Origin: JBAZYK01 sp964582265 | Lineage (GTDB): Bacteria > Patescibacteriota > Gracilibacteria > UBA1369 | Length of the DNA: 30,302 bases | Assembly: GCA_964582265.1 (NCBI GenBank) | Contig: CAZOQT010000010.1 | Coordinates: forward strand, 1-30,302 | Direction: 5' to 3' | Shown here: positions 23,144 through 28,845 of the stretch, piece after piece | Position numbering within the stretch: position 1 is the first letter of the stretch | Layout of the letters: every line of letters starts with the position of its first letter | Program-made: the position numbers and the translations under genes | Notes under the pieces: generated by a model | The model's database searches: none | Told to the model about the DNA's origin: nothing | The model's input: the letters and a program-made list of their open reading frames with translations, nothing else

Positions 23144-23819
23144 ATTTTAAGATGAAAAAGTTACTTTCGGAACTTGGTTGTTGTTCCTGGATTATTTTTA
23201 ATCCGCATTTTTGGAATATTTCTTTTAGGATTTTAGAATCAATGCGGGTACGGCGAATGCCGCTTTTTTGCGCTTTGGGTAAAATAAAATCCGGCAAATT
23301 ACTTTTAATTTTATACTTCCAATTTTTGGGTCTGGTATCAAATTGAATGTAAGCATAGCCTCGCAAAATTTTGGCCATTTTATGCAGAATTCTTTGAATT
23401 TCATTGGGATCTTCTATGTGTTGAAATACGTTTACAGAATAAATAAAATCAATGCTTGGGGATTCATCGGGAAGATCAAAAAAATTCTCATTTTGCATGA
23501 ATTGAGTTTTTTGGATGTTTCTTTCTTTGGCATATTGGCGAGCTTTTTCCAGCATGTTGTTTGAAATATCTACGCCAATTACTTTGTGAAAATACGAGCA
23601 AAGTGGAAAAGTGTATCTGCCTATTCCACACCCAAAATCCAAAGCGGTCTCACCTGTAACCTGGTATTTTTCCAGAATCGGTAAAATGTATGTATTGAAA
23701 TTGTCTTTGCCTTTTCGCCAAAACTGATCAGGGTTTTTTAGGCTTGTATCAATGTAATATTTAGCATTTTTTTCTGCAAAATTTTCCCAGTGTTTTTGAT
23801 TTTCGTTTTGTTTGGGCAT
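23124..23819 (-). CDS. SAM-dependent class I methyltransferase
   Basis: A 231-residue cytosolic methyltransferase of the Methyltransf_11/25 type. Motif I is ALDFGCGIGRYT (59-70). The acidic strand-2 end is VIGVDISNNMLEKAR, the motif for the adenine is NENFFDLPD, and motif IV is IDFIYSVNVFQHIEDP. The C-terminal part FQKCGLKIIQEQQ is the usual final beta hairpin. The acceptor cannot be read from the sequence. It starts 1 nt after the stop of the CxxC protein gene and its 3' end overlaps the start of the beta-CA-like gene, so the three are translated together. It ends in TGA, evidence for the standard code. Confidence 0.9.
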   Translation of the reverse strand: MPKQNENQKHWENFAEKNAKYYIDTSLKNPDQFWRKGKDNFNTYILPILEKYQVTGETALDFGCGIGRYTFPLCSYFHKVIGVDISNNMLEKARQYAKERNIQKTQFMQNENFFDLPDESPSIDFIYSVNVFQHIEDPNEIQRILHKMAKILRGYAYIQFDTRPKNWKYKIKSNLPDFILPKAQKSGIRRTRIDSKILKEIFQKCGLKIIQEQQPSSESNFFILKYEKTHS

Positions 23820-23820
23820 A

Positions 23821-24183
23821 TTAGCTTTCTAATTTTCTGATCCAATAAATTCTGTTGCCATGATCTTTGGTTTTATCATTGTGAAGTTGAGGGATTTTTT
23901 GTCCTAAGTCCATATAATTTAATTGCGCGATTTTATCGCTTTCTTCTGCTGTTTCTACCGGTACGAATGTACAATAGATAGAGTCTTCGCTATCTGCCCA
24001 ATCAACTTCTTCATGAAATTCGTAAAGATAAAGTTGGCCACATTCTTTACACTTAAGAAGATAACGCCAATCATGGTTTTCTTCAGAATAGGTTTTTAGC
24101 TGATCAAAATTTTCTTTAAGAATCAGGTCCTCTGAAGTTAGGGGCTCTTTTTGCCAAAGTTTGCACTGAAAGGGGATGTTCAT
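23821..24183 (-). CDS. Hypothetical acidic protein with a CxxC motif
   Basis: Not recognised. The 120-residue soluble, acidic protein has a single CxxC, in LLKCKECGQLYLYEFHEEVDW (C45 and C48). It resembles half of a zinc ribbon or a rubredoxin-like knuckle, but no second Cys pair follows, so metal binding would need His/Asp ligands or dimerisation. The remaining sequence is rich in Asp/Glu and aromatic residues (WADSEDSIYCTFVPVETAEESD) and ends RIYWIRKLES. Start ATG at 24183. It is the first gene of the operon with the methyltransferase and the beta-CA-like gene, and lies downstream of the tRNA-Ser(GGA) terminator. Confidence 0.65.
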   Translation of the reverse strand: MNIPFQCKLWQKEPLTSEDLILKENFDQLKTYSEENHDWRYLLKCKECGQLYLYEFHEEVDWADSEDSIYCTFVPVETAEESDKIAQLNYMDLGQKIPQLHNDKTKDHGNRIYWIRKLES

Positions 24184-24215
24184 GAATGTAGGTTATTTCG
24201 CGGAATATTTTGCCT

Positions 24216-24249
24216 TAAAAACAAAAAACATGCCAGCATGAGGCATGTT
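24216..24249 (-). terminator. Rho-independent terminator after tRNA-Ser(GGA)
   Basis: A perfect 8-bp inverted repeat, AACATGCC (24227-24234) and GGCATGTT (24242-24249), has a 7-nt loop. On the minus strand it is followed by TTTTTTGTTTTT. It lies about 35 nt past the tRNA 3' end. Confidence 0.82.
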
Positions 24250-24283
24250 AAAAATTATGTCCACTTTTTAAAGGCGCAAATTC

Positions 24284-24373
24284 TGGCGGAGAGAGAGGGA
24301 TTCGAACCCTCGAGGCCCTTTCGAACCTACCCGCCTTCCAAGCGGGCGCACTCGACCACTATGCGATCTCTCC
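24284..24373 (-). tRNA. tRNA-Ser(GGA)
   Basis: Minus-strand class II tRNA with acceptor GGAGAGA/TCTCTCC, discriminator G (24287) and CCA encoded at 24284-24286. The anticodon stem CCCGC/GCGGG encloses loop TTGGAAG, giving anticodon GGA (reads UCC/UCU). A long variable arm (AGGTTCGAAAGGGCCT region) precedes the T-loop GTTCGAATC. It shares the same acceptor and T-arm as the tRNA-Ser(CGA) at 9237-9326. A terminator follows. No convincing promoter of its own is seen between it and the rpmB terminator. Confidence 0.96.
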
Positions 24374-24388
24374 TTTTCTTAATGTTTT

Positions 24389-24415
24389 AAAAATCCCGCA
24401 ACGGGGCGGGATTTT
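24389..24415 (-). terminator. Rho-independent terminator after rpmB
   Basis: Inverted repeat AAAATCCCG (24390-24398) and CGGGATTTT (24407-24415) with an 8-nt loop. On the minus strand the T tract continues past 24390. It lies 19 nt after the rpmB stop, between rpmB and tRNA-Ser(GGA). Confidence 0.75.
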
Positions 24416-24433
24416 GTTTATTATGTTGTACGC

Positions 24434-24688
24434 TTATTTCTGAGCCTGTCTTGCTGTTTTCTTTTCAACGATTTTAGCCAATTCTTTGCGGAATTTAGCT
24501 GGGTTCTTTAAAAGTGTTCTTTGAGCGCGAACTGTCATCTTTACCTTGATTGTCTTTTTTGTAACTGGATCTACAATCTTTTTTGTAACCAGGTTTGGGT
24601 TGTAGCGGCGCAATGTTTTGCGGTTTGAGTGGCTCACATTGTGACCTGTAGTTGGTCTTACGCCTGTTAATTGGCAAACTTTAGACAT
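24434..24688 (-). CDS. rpmB: 50S ribosomal protein L28
   Basis: An 84-residue ribosomal protein of the large subunit. The N-terminus MSKVCQLTGVRPTTGHNVSH is the L28 signature. It is followed by NRKTLRRYNPNLVTKKI and the basic C-terminal helix. The last 25 residues (KFRKELAKIVEKKTARQAQK) are longer and more Lys-rich than in E. coli. Only one Cys is present, so this is a zinc-free type. It stands alone rather than with rpmG. The leader is A/T-rich with no Shine-Dalgarno (ACAAATT before the ATG). Upstream, inverted repeats at about 24733-24750 and 24755-24780 could form leader hairpins. Confidence 0.95.
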   Translation of the reverse strand: MSKVCQLTGVRPTTGHNVSHSNRKTLRRYNPNLVTKKIVDPVTKKTIKVKMTVRAQRTLLKNPAKFRKELAKIVEKKTARQAQK

Positions 24689-24874
24689 AATTTGTAAATA
24701 AGTTAATTGTATGATGATTCACTCAGATTATTATGGCTTCAAATCGCCATTATTAGGCATATTCTTGTGGGTTTTATGCCGAGTGCTTCGTAAGTTTAAC
24801 ATGATTTATTCATTTTTCAAGCTTAAATGCGGGTTTTTATGATATGATGAAGAGGTAATTGCTTATATAGAGTT

Positions 24875-25495
24875 ATGTTTGATCCTTTCGTAATAATTGC
24901 GCTTATAATTGCGGTGACGGTCCATGAGTGTTCTCACGCCTTGGCTTCTTACTATTTAGGTGATCCCACAGCTAAATTCGCAGGACGCATCTCGATGAAT
25001 CCGCTCGCGCATTTGGATCCACTTGGGACTTTGATGCTTTTTTTGATTCATATTGGCTGGGGAAAGCCGGTTCCGGTGAATCCGGGATATTTTAAGAATC
25101 CTGTGCGCGATTCGTCTCTTACGGCATTGGCAGGGCCCCTTTCTAATCTGGTTTTGGCCTTCGCGTTGGCTCTACCGTTGAAATATATTGGTAATTATAT
25201 GCCTGATTGGCTTTTTAATGGTCTTTTAATTATTTTGGATGTTAATGTTTTTTTATGTGCTTTTAATCTTTTTCCATTTCCGCCTTTGGATGGGTCCAAA
25301 ATTATTGGGGTATTCATTCCGCGGCGCTTTCAATTTGCATACCAACGTTATTTGCAAAAGGGCATGTTGATTTTCGTGATTGTTTTGCTTTTTGATCAAT
25401 TTGTGGTTTCACGGTATTTGGGGTATTCAATATTGCAGTATGCAATTAGTAAAATGGCATTTTTTATTAAATCATTCATTTTTTTAGGTACCTAG
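24875..25495 (+). CDS. Site-2-protease-like membrane metalloprotease (M50)
   Basis: A 206-residue intramembrane zinc protease of the short M50/S2P type. The zinc motif HECSH (17-21) is in the first span, right after the N-terminal hydrophobic stretch. The third zinc ligand is Asp 139 in NLFPFPPLDG, the family's NPxxDG-like motif. Other spans are at about 50-62, 85-105, 112-132 and 158-175. It lacks PDZ and CBS domains. Members cleave membrane-anchored regulators, but the substrate here cannot be named. The start ATG at 24875 has no Shine-Dalgarno. Its stop lies in a small palindrome (CCTAGTGCTAGG), and a 344-bp region without genes follows. Confidence 0.9.
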   Translation: MFDPFVIIALIIAVTVHECSHALASYYLGDPTAKFAGRISMNPLAHLDPLGTLMLFLIHIGWGKPVPVNPGYFKNPVRDSSLTALAGPLSNLVLAFALALPLKYIGNYMPDWLFNGLLIILDVNVFLCAFNLFPFPPLDGSKIIGVFIPRRFQFAYQRYLQKGMLIFVIVLLFDQFVVSRYLGYSILQYAISKMAFFIKSFIFLGT

Positions 25496-25562
25496 TGCTA
25501 GGGGTATTGTTTGATTTTGAAATACAAGGGCTAGCTATTCCTTTTTTAAAGCCGAAAAGTCC

Positions 25563-25591
25563 TTGAAATCGGTAGTTTTTTTTGCTAGATT
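25563..25591 (+). promoter_or_regulatory. Candidate promoter for the structured RNA
   Basis: TTGAAA (25563-25568; 5 of 6), a 17-nt spacer and TAGATT (25586-25591; 4 of 6). The start near 25598 is about 20 nt before the first stem of the candidate RNA. Confidence 0.4.
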
Positions 25592-25597
25592 TTGATT

Positions 25598-25753
25598 ACT
25601 CTATTTTGTGCGTCAAGAACCTCATATACTCTCTCTTCACATTGCTTAAGGGAGTCCAATATATTCAACTGTGTGCAGTTGATTTGCGGGCACCCAATAT
25701 GGATACTGGGGGTTTAGTATCCATGAGGTTCAGCGGCAGGATGGAGTTTTTTT
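25598..25753 (+). ncRNA. Candidate structured non-coding RNA
   Basis: Most of the 344-bp gap between the M50 gene and the next gene (25496-25839) has no convincing ORF but is rich in nested stems. Closing stem: GAACCTC (25617-25623) with GAGGTTC (25725-25731). Inside it are three hairpins: CTCTCTT/AAGGGAG (25631-25637/25648-25654), TCAACTG/CAGTTGA (25665-25671/25676-25682, TGTG loop) and ATGGATACT/AGTATCCAT (25699-25707/25716-25724). ACCC (25692-25695) could pair with GGGT in the last loop (25710-25713) as a pseudoknot. A T7 run ends it at 25747-25753. It matches no RNA I know (not 6S, SRP, tmRNA, RNase P or a common riboswitch). Boundaries are inferred. It could be an independent RNA or part of a long leader for the next gene. 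The rest of the gap (25496-25562) shows nothing clear. Confidence 0.5.
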
Positions 25754-25780
25754 GATATTTGATGTCGATAATGTTATAGT
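25752..25780 (+). promoter_or_regulatory. Candidate promoter for the 25840 gene and mscL
   Basis: TTGATA (25752-25757; 5 of 6), a 17-nt spacer and TATAGT (25775-25780; 5 of 6). Predicted start is near 25787. It is one of the best promoter matches in the window and overlaps the T run that ends the structured RNA. Confidence 0.55.
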
Positions 25781-25797
25781 GATAAATCAGCTAAAGG

Positions 25798-25828
25798 AAG
25801 TGAGGACAAAATCCTCAACTTATTTTTT
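25798..25828 (+). terminator. Terminator-like hairpin in a short leader (possible attenuator)
   Basis: GAGGA (25802-25806) pairs with TCCTC (25812-25816), extended by AAGT/ACTT across a bulged A. TTTTTT follows at 25823-25828. It sits between the promoter at 25752-25780 and the ATG at 25840, so a transcript from that promoter would have to read through it. Confidence 0.5.
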
Positions 25829-25839
25829 AATTTATTAAT

Positions 25840-26205
25840 ATGACAAAGTCAGTACTTTCAATATTTGGTTTTTTGCTGTTGGCATTGGGAATTATTGGTT
25901 TCTTTAATAATCCAATTTTTGGACTTTTTGCGGTCGATACAACCCATAACATAGTTCATATTGTTACTGGTGTGTTGTCTTTAATTGGGACTTCGGGTGA
26001 TCTTGAATCATCTAAAATGTATGCGAAAAGTTTGGGGATTTTTTATGTTTTGTTGGTCATAATGGGAATTTTTATGCCGGATAAAGTATTGGGCGTGATG
26101 ACAATTAATACGGCAGATATTTTCCTACACTTGTTTTTTGCGGCTGGCTTTTTGTATGTGGGATTCACGTCGGCGCGCGCAGAGATTGTTAAAATTCGAA
26201 GTTAG
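25840..26205 (+). CDS. Small four-span membrane protein (DUF4383-like)
   Basis: A 121-residue membrane protein with four hydrophobic segments: VLSIFGFLLLALGIIGFF (5-22), NIVHIVTGVLSLIG (37-50), LGIFYVLLVIMGIFM (66-80) and DIFLHLFFAAGFLYVGF. The conserved-looking FGLFAVDTTHNIVHIVTG loop with two His resembles DUF4383/four-helix proteins seen in many bacteria, whose function is unknown. The start ATG at 25840 is directly behind a T-rich tract that follows a terminator-like hairpin. The gene is 15 nt upstream of mscL, so the two are probably cotranscribed and may share an osmotic or membrane-stress role. Confidence 0.75.
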   Translation: MTKSVLSIFGFLLLALGIIGFFNNPIFGLFAVDTTHNIVHIVTGVLSLIGTSGDLESSKMYAKSLGIFYVLLVIMGIFMPDKVLGVMTINTADIFLHLFFAAGFLYVGFTSARAEIVKIRS

Positions 26206-26220
26206 GTCTAAAATTGTGTC

Positions 26221-26697
26221 ATGTTAAAATTTCTAAACGAATTCAAAAAATTTGCCATTAAAGGCAATGTTATAGACATGGCCATTGGTATAATGATTGG
26301 TACTGCGTTTAATAGCATTGTAACTTCACTGGTTAACGACATAATCATGCCTCCAATTGGTTATTTAAGTGGGGGCTTAAAGTTTGATGATTATAAATTT
26401 ATTTTGAAGCCTGCGAGCTTTGATGCTTCTGGAAAAGTTGCCGCTCAAGCGGTTTCGATTAATTATGGAAGCTTTATTCAGGTACTTATAAATTTTGTTT
26501 TGATCGCGCTTTCTATGTTTGTTGCCGTTAAAGTTATAAACACCATGAAGGACATGCAGGAACGCAAAGAAAAAAAGGCAACGGTGTCTTCTGGGGTTCA
26601 GCAAACGGAAGAGACGGGACCTTTGCTTAAGATGGAAACTAAAGAAGTACAGTTATTGACGGAAATACGAGATTTGTTGAAAAGGACCAATAAATAA
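26221..26697 (+). CDS. mscL: Large-conductance mechanosensitive channel
   Basis: Inner-membrane homopentameric channel that opens under membrane tension and releases solutes during osmotic downshock. In 158 residues the MscL core is clear: the amphipathic N-helix LNEFKKFAIKGNVIDMAIG (4-22) leads into the pore helix with IGTAFNSIVTSLVNDIIMPP (26-45). A periplasmic loop and the second span INFVLIALSMFVAVKVI (90-106) follow. The cytoplasmic C-terminal bundle is somewhat longer and more charged than in E. coli (KDMQERKEKK, then an acidic linker and LLTEIRDLLKR). It lies 15 nt after the small membrane protein gene. Confidence 0.96.
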   Translation: MLKFLNEFKKFAIKGNVIDMAIGIMIGTAFNSIVTSLVNDIIMPPIGYLSGGLKFDDYKFILKPASFDASGKVAAQAVSINYGSFIQVLINFVLIALSMFVAVKVINTMKDMQERKEKKATVSSGVQQTEETGPLLKMETKEVQLLTEIRDLLKRTNK

Positions 26698-26787
26698 TAG
26701 TTGTAATTAATTGCTGGGACTTGCTTGACATTAAGCCAAAAACGGCTAAGCTTTGTTGAACATGGGTATTGTTAAAAAAATATAATA

Positions 26788-28536
26788 ATGAAGGGCGTTA
26801 ATCCATCAACAAAAGCAAAGCAACCAAATATTTTTGCCATATTAAAACCATATAAAGGAGTAATTTTTTTACTTCTAATTTTTGCGCTACTCAGCAATGG
26901 TATAAATCTGCTACTGCCAAAAATGCTTTCGTGGGGGATTGATGCTTATCAGAATGGTAATTTTGTGCTTAATACCACTTTGGTAACTTTTTCTGTAGCG
27001 ATTGTGGCGATTTTTATTTTTGCCTATCTGCAGAGCATTGTACAAACATATGCTTCTGAAAAAGTTGCGCGTGATCTAAGAAAACAGTTATCAGACAAAA
27101 TTTCCAGGCAAAGTTATTTATACATTCAGCAAGCAAATCCGGCTAAATTGCTTACCAATTTAACTTCGGATATTGATTCCATCAAAATGTTTGTGTCGAT
27201 GGCGATTGTGGCGATTGTTTCTTCTCTTGTGATGATTTTTGGCGCAAGTATTCTTTTGATAAGTATTAACTGGAAGCTTGCTTTGGCCGTTTTAACAATT
27301 ATCCCGATTATTGCGGTATCTTTTGCGATAGTGATGAAAAATGTGCGTGTTTTATTTAAGCAAACCAGAGAAAATATCGACTGGCTTAATAAAGTTATAA
27401 ATGAAAGTATTTTGGGCGCTGCCCTGATTAGGGTTTTAAATTCGCAGCAGCAGGAATTTGAAAAGTTTTTAGCTGCTAATACTAGCGCAAAAAATATTGG
27501 ATTGCAGATTTTGCGTCTATTTGCGAGTTTAATTCCGATTGTTAATTTTGTGGCGAATTTTGCAACGCTAATAATTTTGGTATTGGGGGGCCATTTTGTG
27601 ATTGGAGGGAGTATGACGCTTGGTGAGTATGCTGCCTTTAGTAATTACATTATGATGCTGATTTTCCCAATCATGGTAATTGGCTTTATGAGTAATATTT
27701 TGGCGCAGGCTACTGCGTCTTATGTGCGCATTGATGAAGTCTTAAAAGCACCAGAAACGATCAAAGAGGGTACATTGAAAAAGGATTTAAGTGGTGCGAT
27801 TGCTTTTAAGCAGGTTAATTTGGTTTATGGAGAAAAGCCTGTATTGAAGGATGTATCTTTTGAAATTAAACCTAAAACCAGAACTGCAATTATTGGTCCA
27901 ACTGCGGCTGGAAAAACGCAGCTACTATATTTGCTGACCGGTTTAATAAATCCAAAAGAGGGGAAGGTTGAGTTTGATGGCCAAGCGGTTGATGATTATA
28001 ATAAGGAGAATTTTCATCATCAAATTGGATTTGTGTTTCAGGACAGTATTATTTTTAATATGTCTTTACTGGAAAATATTGCATTTAACACATCTGTCAC
28101 CGAAAAAGATTTAAAAAGGGCGATTGAAACTGCGGAATTGAATGATTTTATTGGCAGTTTGCCGGAGGGGCTAAAAACTGTTGTTTCGGAAAGGGGGGCT
28201 AGTTTGTCTGGTGGGCAAAAGCAACGCATTATGTTGGCCAGGGCTTTGGCGCTTAATCCTAAAATTTTATTACTTGATGATTTTACAGCGCGTGTTGATA
28301 ACAAAACCGAGCAGAAAATCTTAAATAATATTCAAAAAAATTATCCGGACATTACTCTTATTTCTGTGACACAAAAAGTTGCGGCAGCTAAAGAATATGA
28401 CCAGATTTTGGTTTTGATGGAAGGTGAACTTTTGGCTCAGGGTAGGCATGAAGAGTTAATGCACTCCAGTCCGGAATACGTTCAAATCTATAATTCGCAA
28501 CAGAGTACTCAACATTATGAAGAATTACACGCTTAA
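26788..28536 (+). CDS. Heterodimeric ABC exporter subunit with degenerate ATPase site (TM287-like)
   Basis: A 582-residue half-transporter. The six-helix membrane domain spans about 20-310. Its nucleotide-binding domain has Walker A GPTAAGKTQ (370-378) and an intact signature LSGGQKQR (473-480). Walker B ends LLDDFTARVD, with Asp 498 in place of the catalytic Glu, and the switch His is Gln 529 (VTQKV). The same pair of changes defines the degenerate subunit of heterodimeric exporters such as TM287/288, BmrCD and LmrCD. It therefore needs a partner with a working Glu and His, which is the next gene. That gene starts 20 nt before this one ends. Probable multidrug or lipid-type export; substrate unknown. 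No Shine-Dalgarno precedes the ATG. Confidence 0.93.
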   Translation: MKGVNPSTKAKQPNIFAILKPYKGVIFLLLIFALLSNGINLLLPKMLSWGIDAYQNGNFVLNTTLVTFSVAIVAIFIFAYLQSIVQTYASEKVARDLRKQLSDKISRQSYLYIQQANPAKLLTNLTSDIDSIKMFVSMAIVAIVSSLVMIFGASILLISINWKLALAVLTIIPIIAVSFAIVMKNVRVLFKQTRENIDWLNKVINESILGAALIRVLNSQQQEFEKFLAANTSAKNIGLQILRLFASLIPIVNFVANFATLIILVLGGHFVIGGSMTLGEYAAFSNYIMMLIFPIMVIGFMSNILAQATASYVRIDEVLKAPETIKEGTLKKDLSGAIAFKQVNLVYGEKPVLKDVSFEIKPKTRTAIIGPTAAGKTQLLYLLTGLINPKEGKVEFDGQAVDDYNKENFHHQIGFVFQDSIIFNMSLLENIAFNTSVTEKDLKRAIETAELNDFIGSLPEGLKTVVSERGASLSGGQKQRIMLARALALNPKILLLDDFTARVDNKTEQKILNNIQKNYPDITLISVTQKVAAAKEYDQILVLMEGELLAQGRHEELMHSSPEYVQIYNSQQSTQHYEELHA

Positions 28537-28835
28537 TAAAATTCAGGCCAAAGGTCCAGATGCAGCAAATGCTAAAGATGCTCAAAAAGGTGTTTTAGCT
28601 CCTGTAAAAAAGTTGTGGCCACTTTTAAAAGAAGAAAGGCTCAATCTGTTTTTTGCTTTTGTGGCTATTATTATTAATTCTTCTGTGAATTTAAGTTCAC
28701 CGTTGATTGTGGCTCATGTGATTGATACTTATGTTCCTAACAAGGATTATAGAGGTATTCTTTTATTTGCGGGAATATTGCTTGTGATGTTTTTGATGGG
28801 GTTGGTGGCGAGTTATTTGCAGACCCAATGGATGG
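28517..28835 (+). CDS. Heterodimeric ABC exporter second subunit, 5' part up to the assembly gap
   Basis: The N-terminal 106 codons of the partner (TM288-like) subunit, cut by ten Ns at 28836. After a polar lead (MKNYTLNKIQAKGPDAANA) the sequence enters the membrane domain: LWPLLKEERLNLFFAFVAII, LSSPLIVAHVIDTYV and AGILLVMFLMGLVASYLQTQW. The ATG overlaps the end of the previous gene by 20 nt. Reading on through the Ns gives a frame that soon stops, because ten is not a multiple of three; that continuation is an artefact. The last encoded segment is repeated in altered form after the gap. Confidence 0.85.
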
Positions 28836-28845
28836 NNNNNNNNNN
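28836..28845. other. Assembly gap (10 N) with duplicated flanks
   Basis: Ten Ns join two contigs. The 25 nt before the gap (28811-28835) and 28891-28915 after it agree at 23 of 25 positions, and both sides encode YLQTQWM. Farther out the two copies differ in sequence and by four codons, so this is a join of two homologous but non-identical sequences and not a simple unsequenced gap. Confidence 0.9.

Noticed and set aside
24733..24780. Regulatory hairpins (possible L28 autoregulation) upstream of rpmB
   Set aside because: ATGGC/GCCAT and GGCATA/TATGCC repeats exist, but no promoter could be placed to show that they are in the transcript; too weak to list as a feature.
25598..25753. Housekeeping RNA identity (6S, SRP, tmRNA, RNase P) or a preQ1, fluoride or c-di-GMP riboswitch
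   Set aside because: None of the diagnostic sequence blocks of these RNAs could be found, and the three-hairpin junction does not fit the 6S or SRP rod shape.
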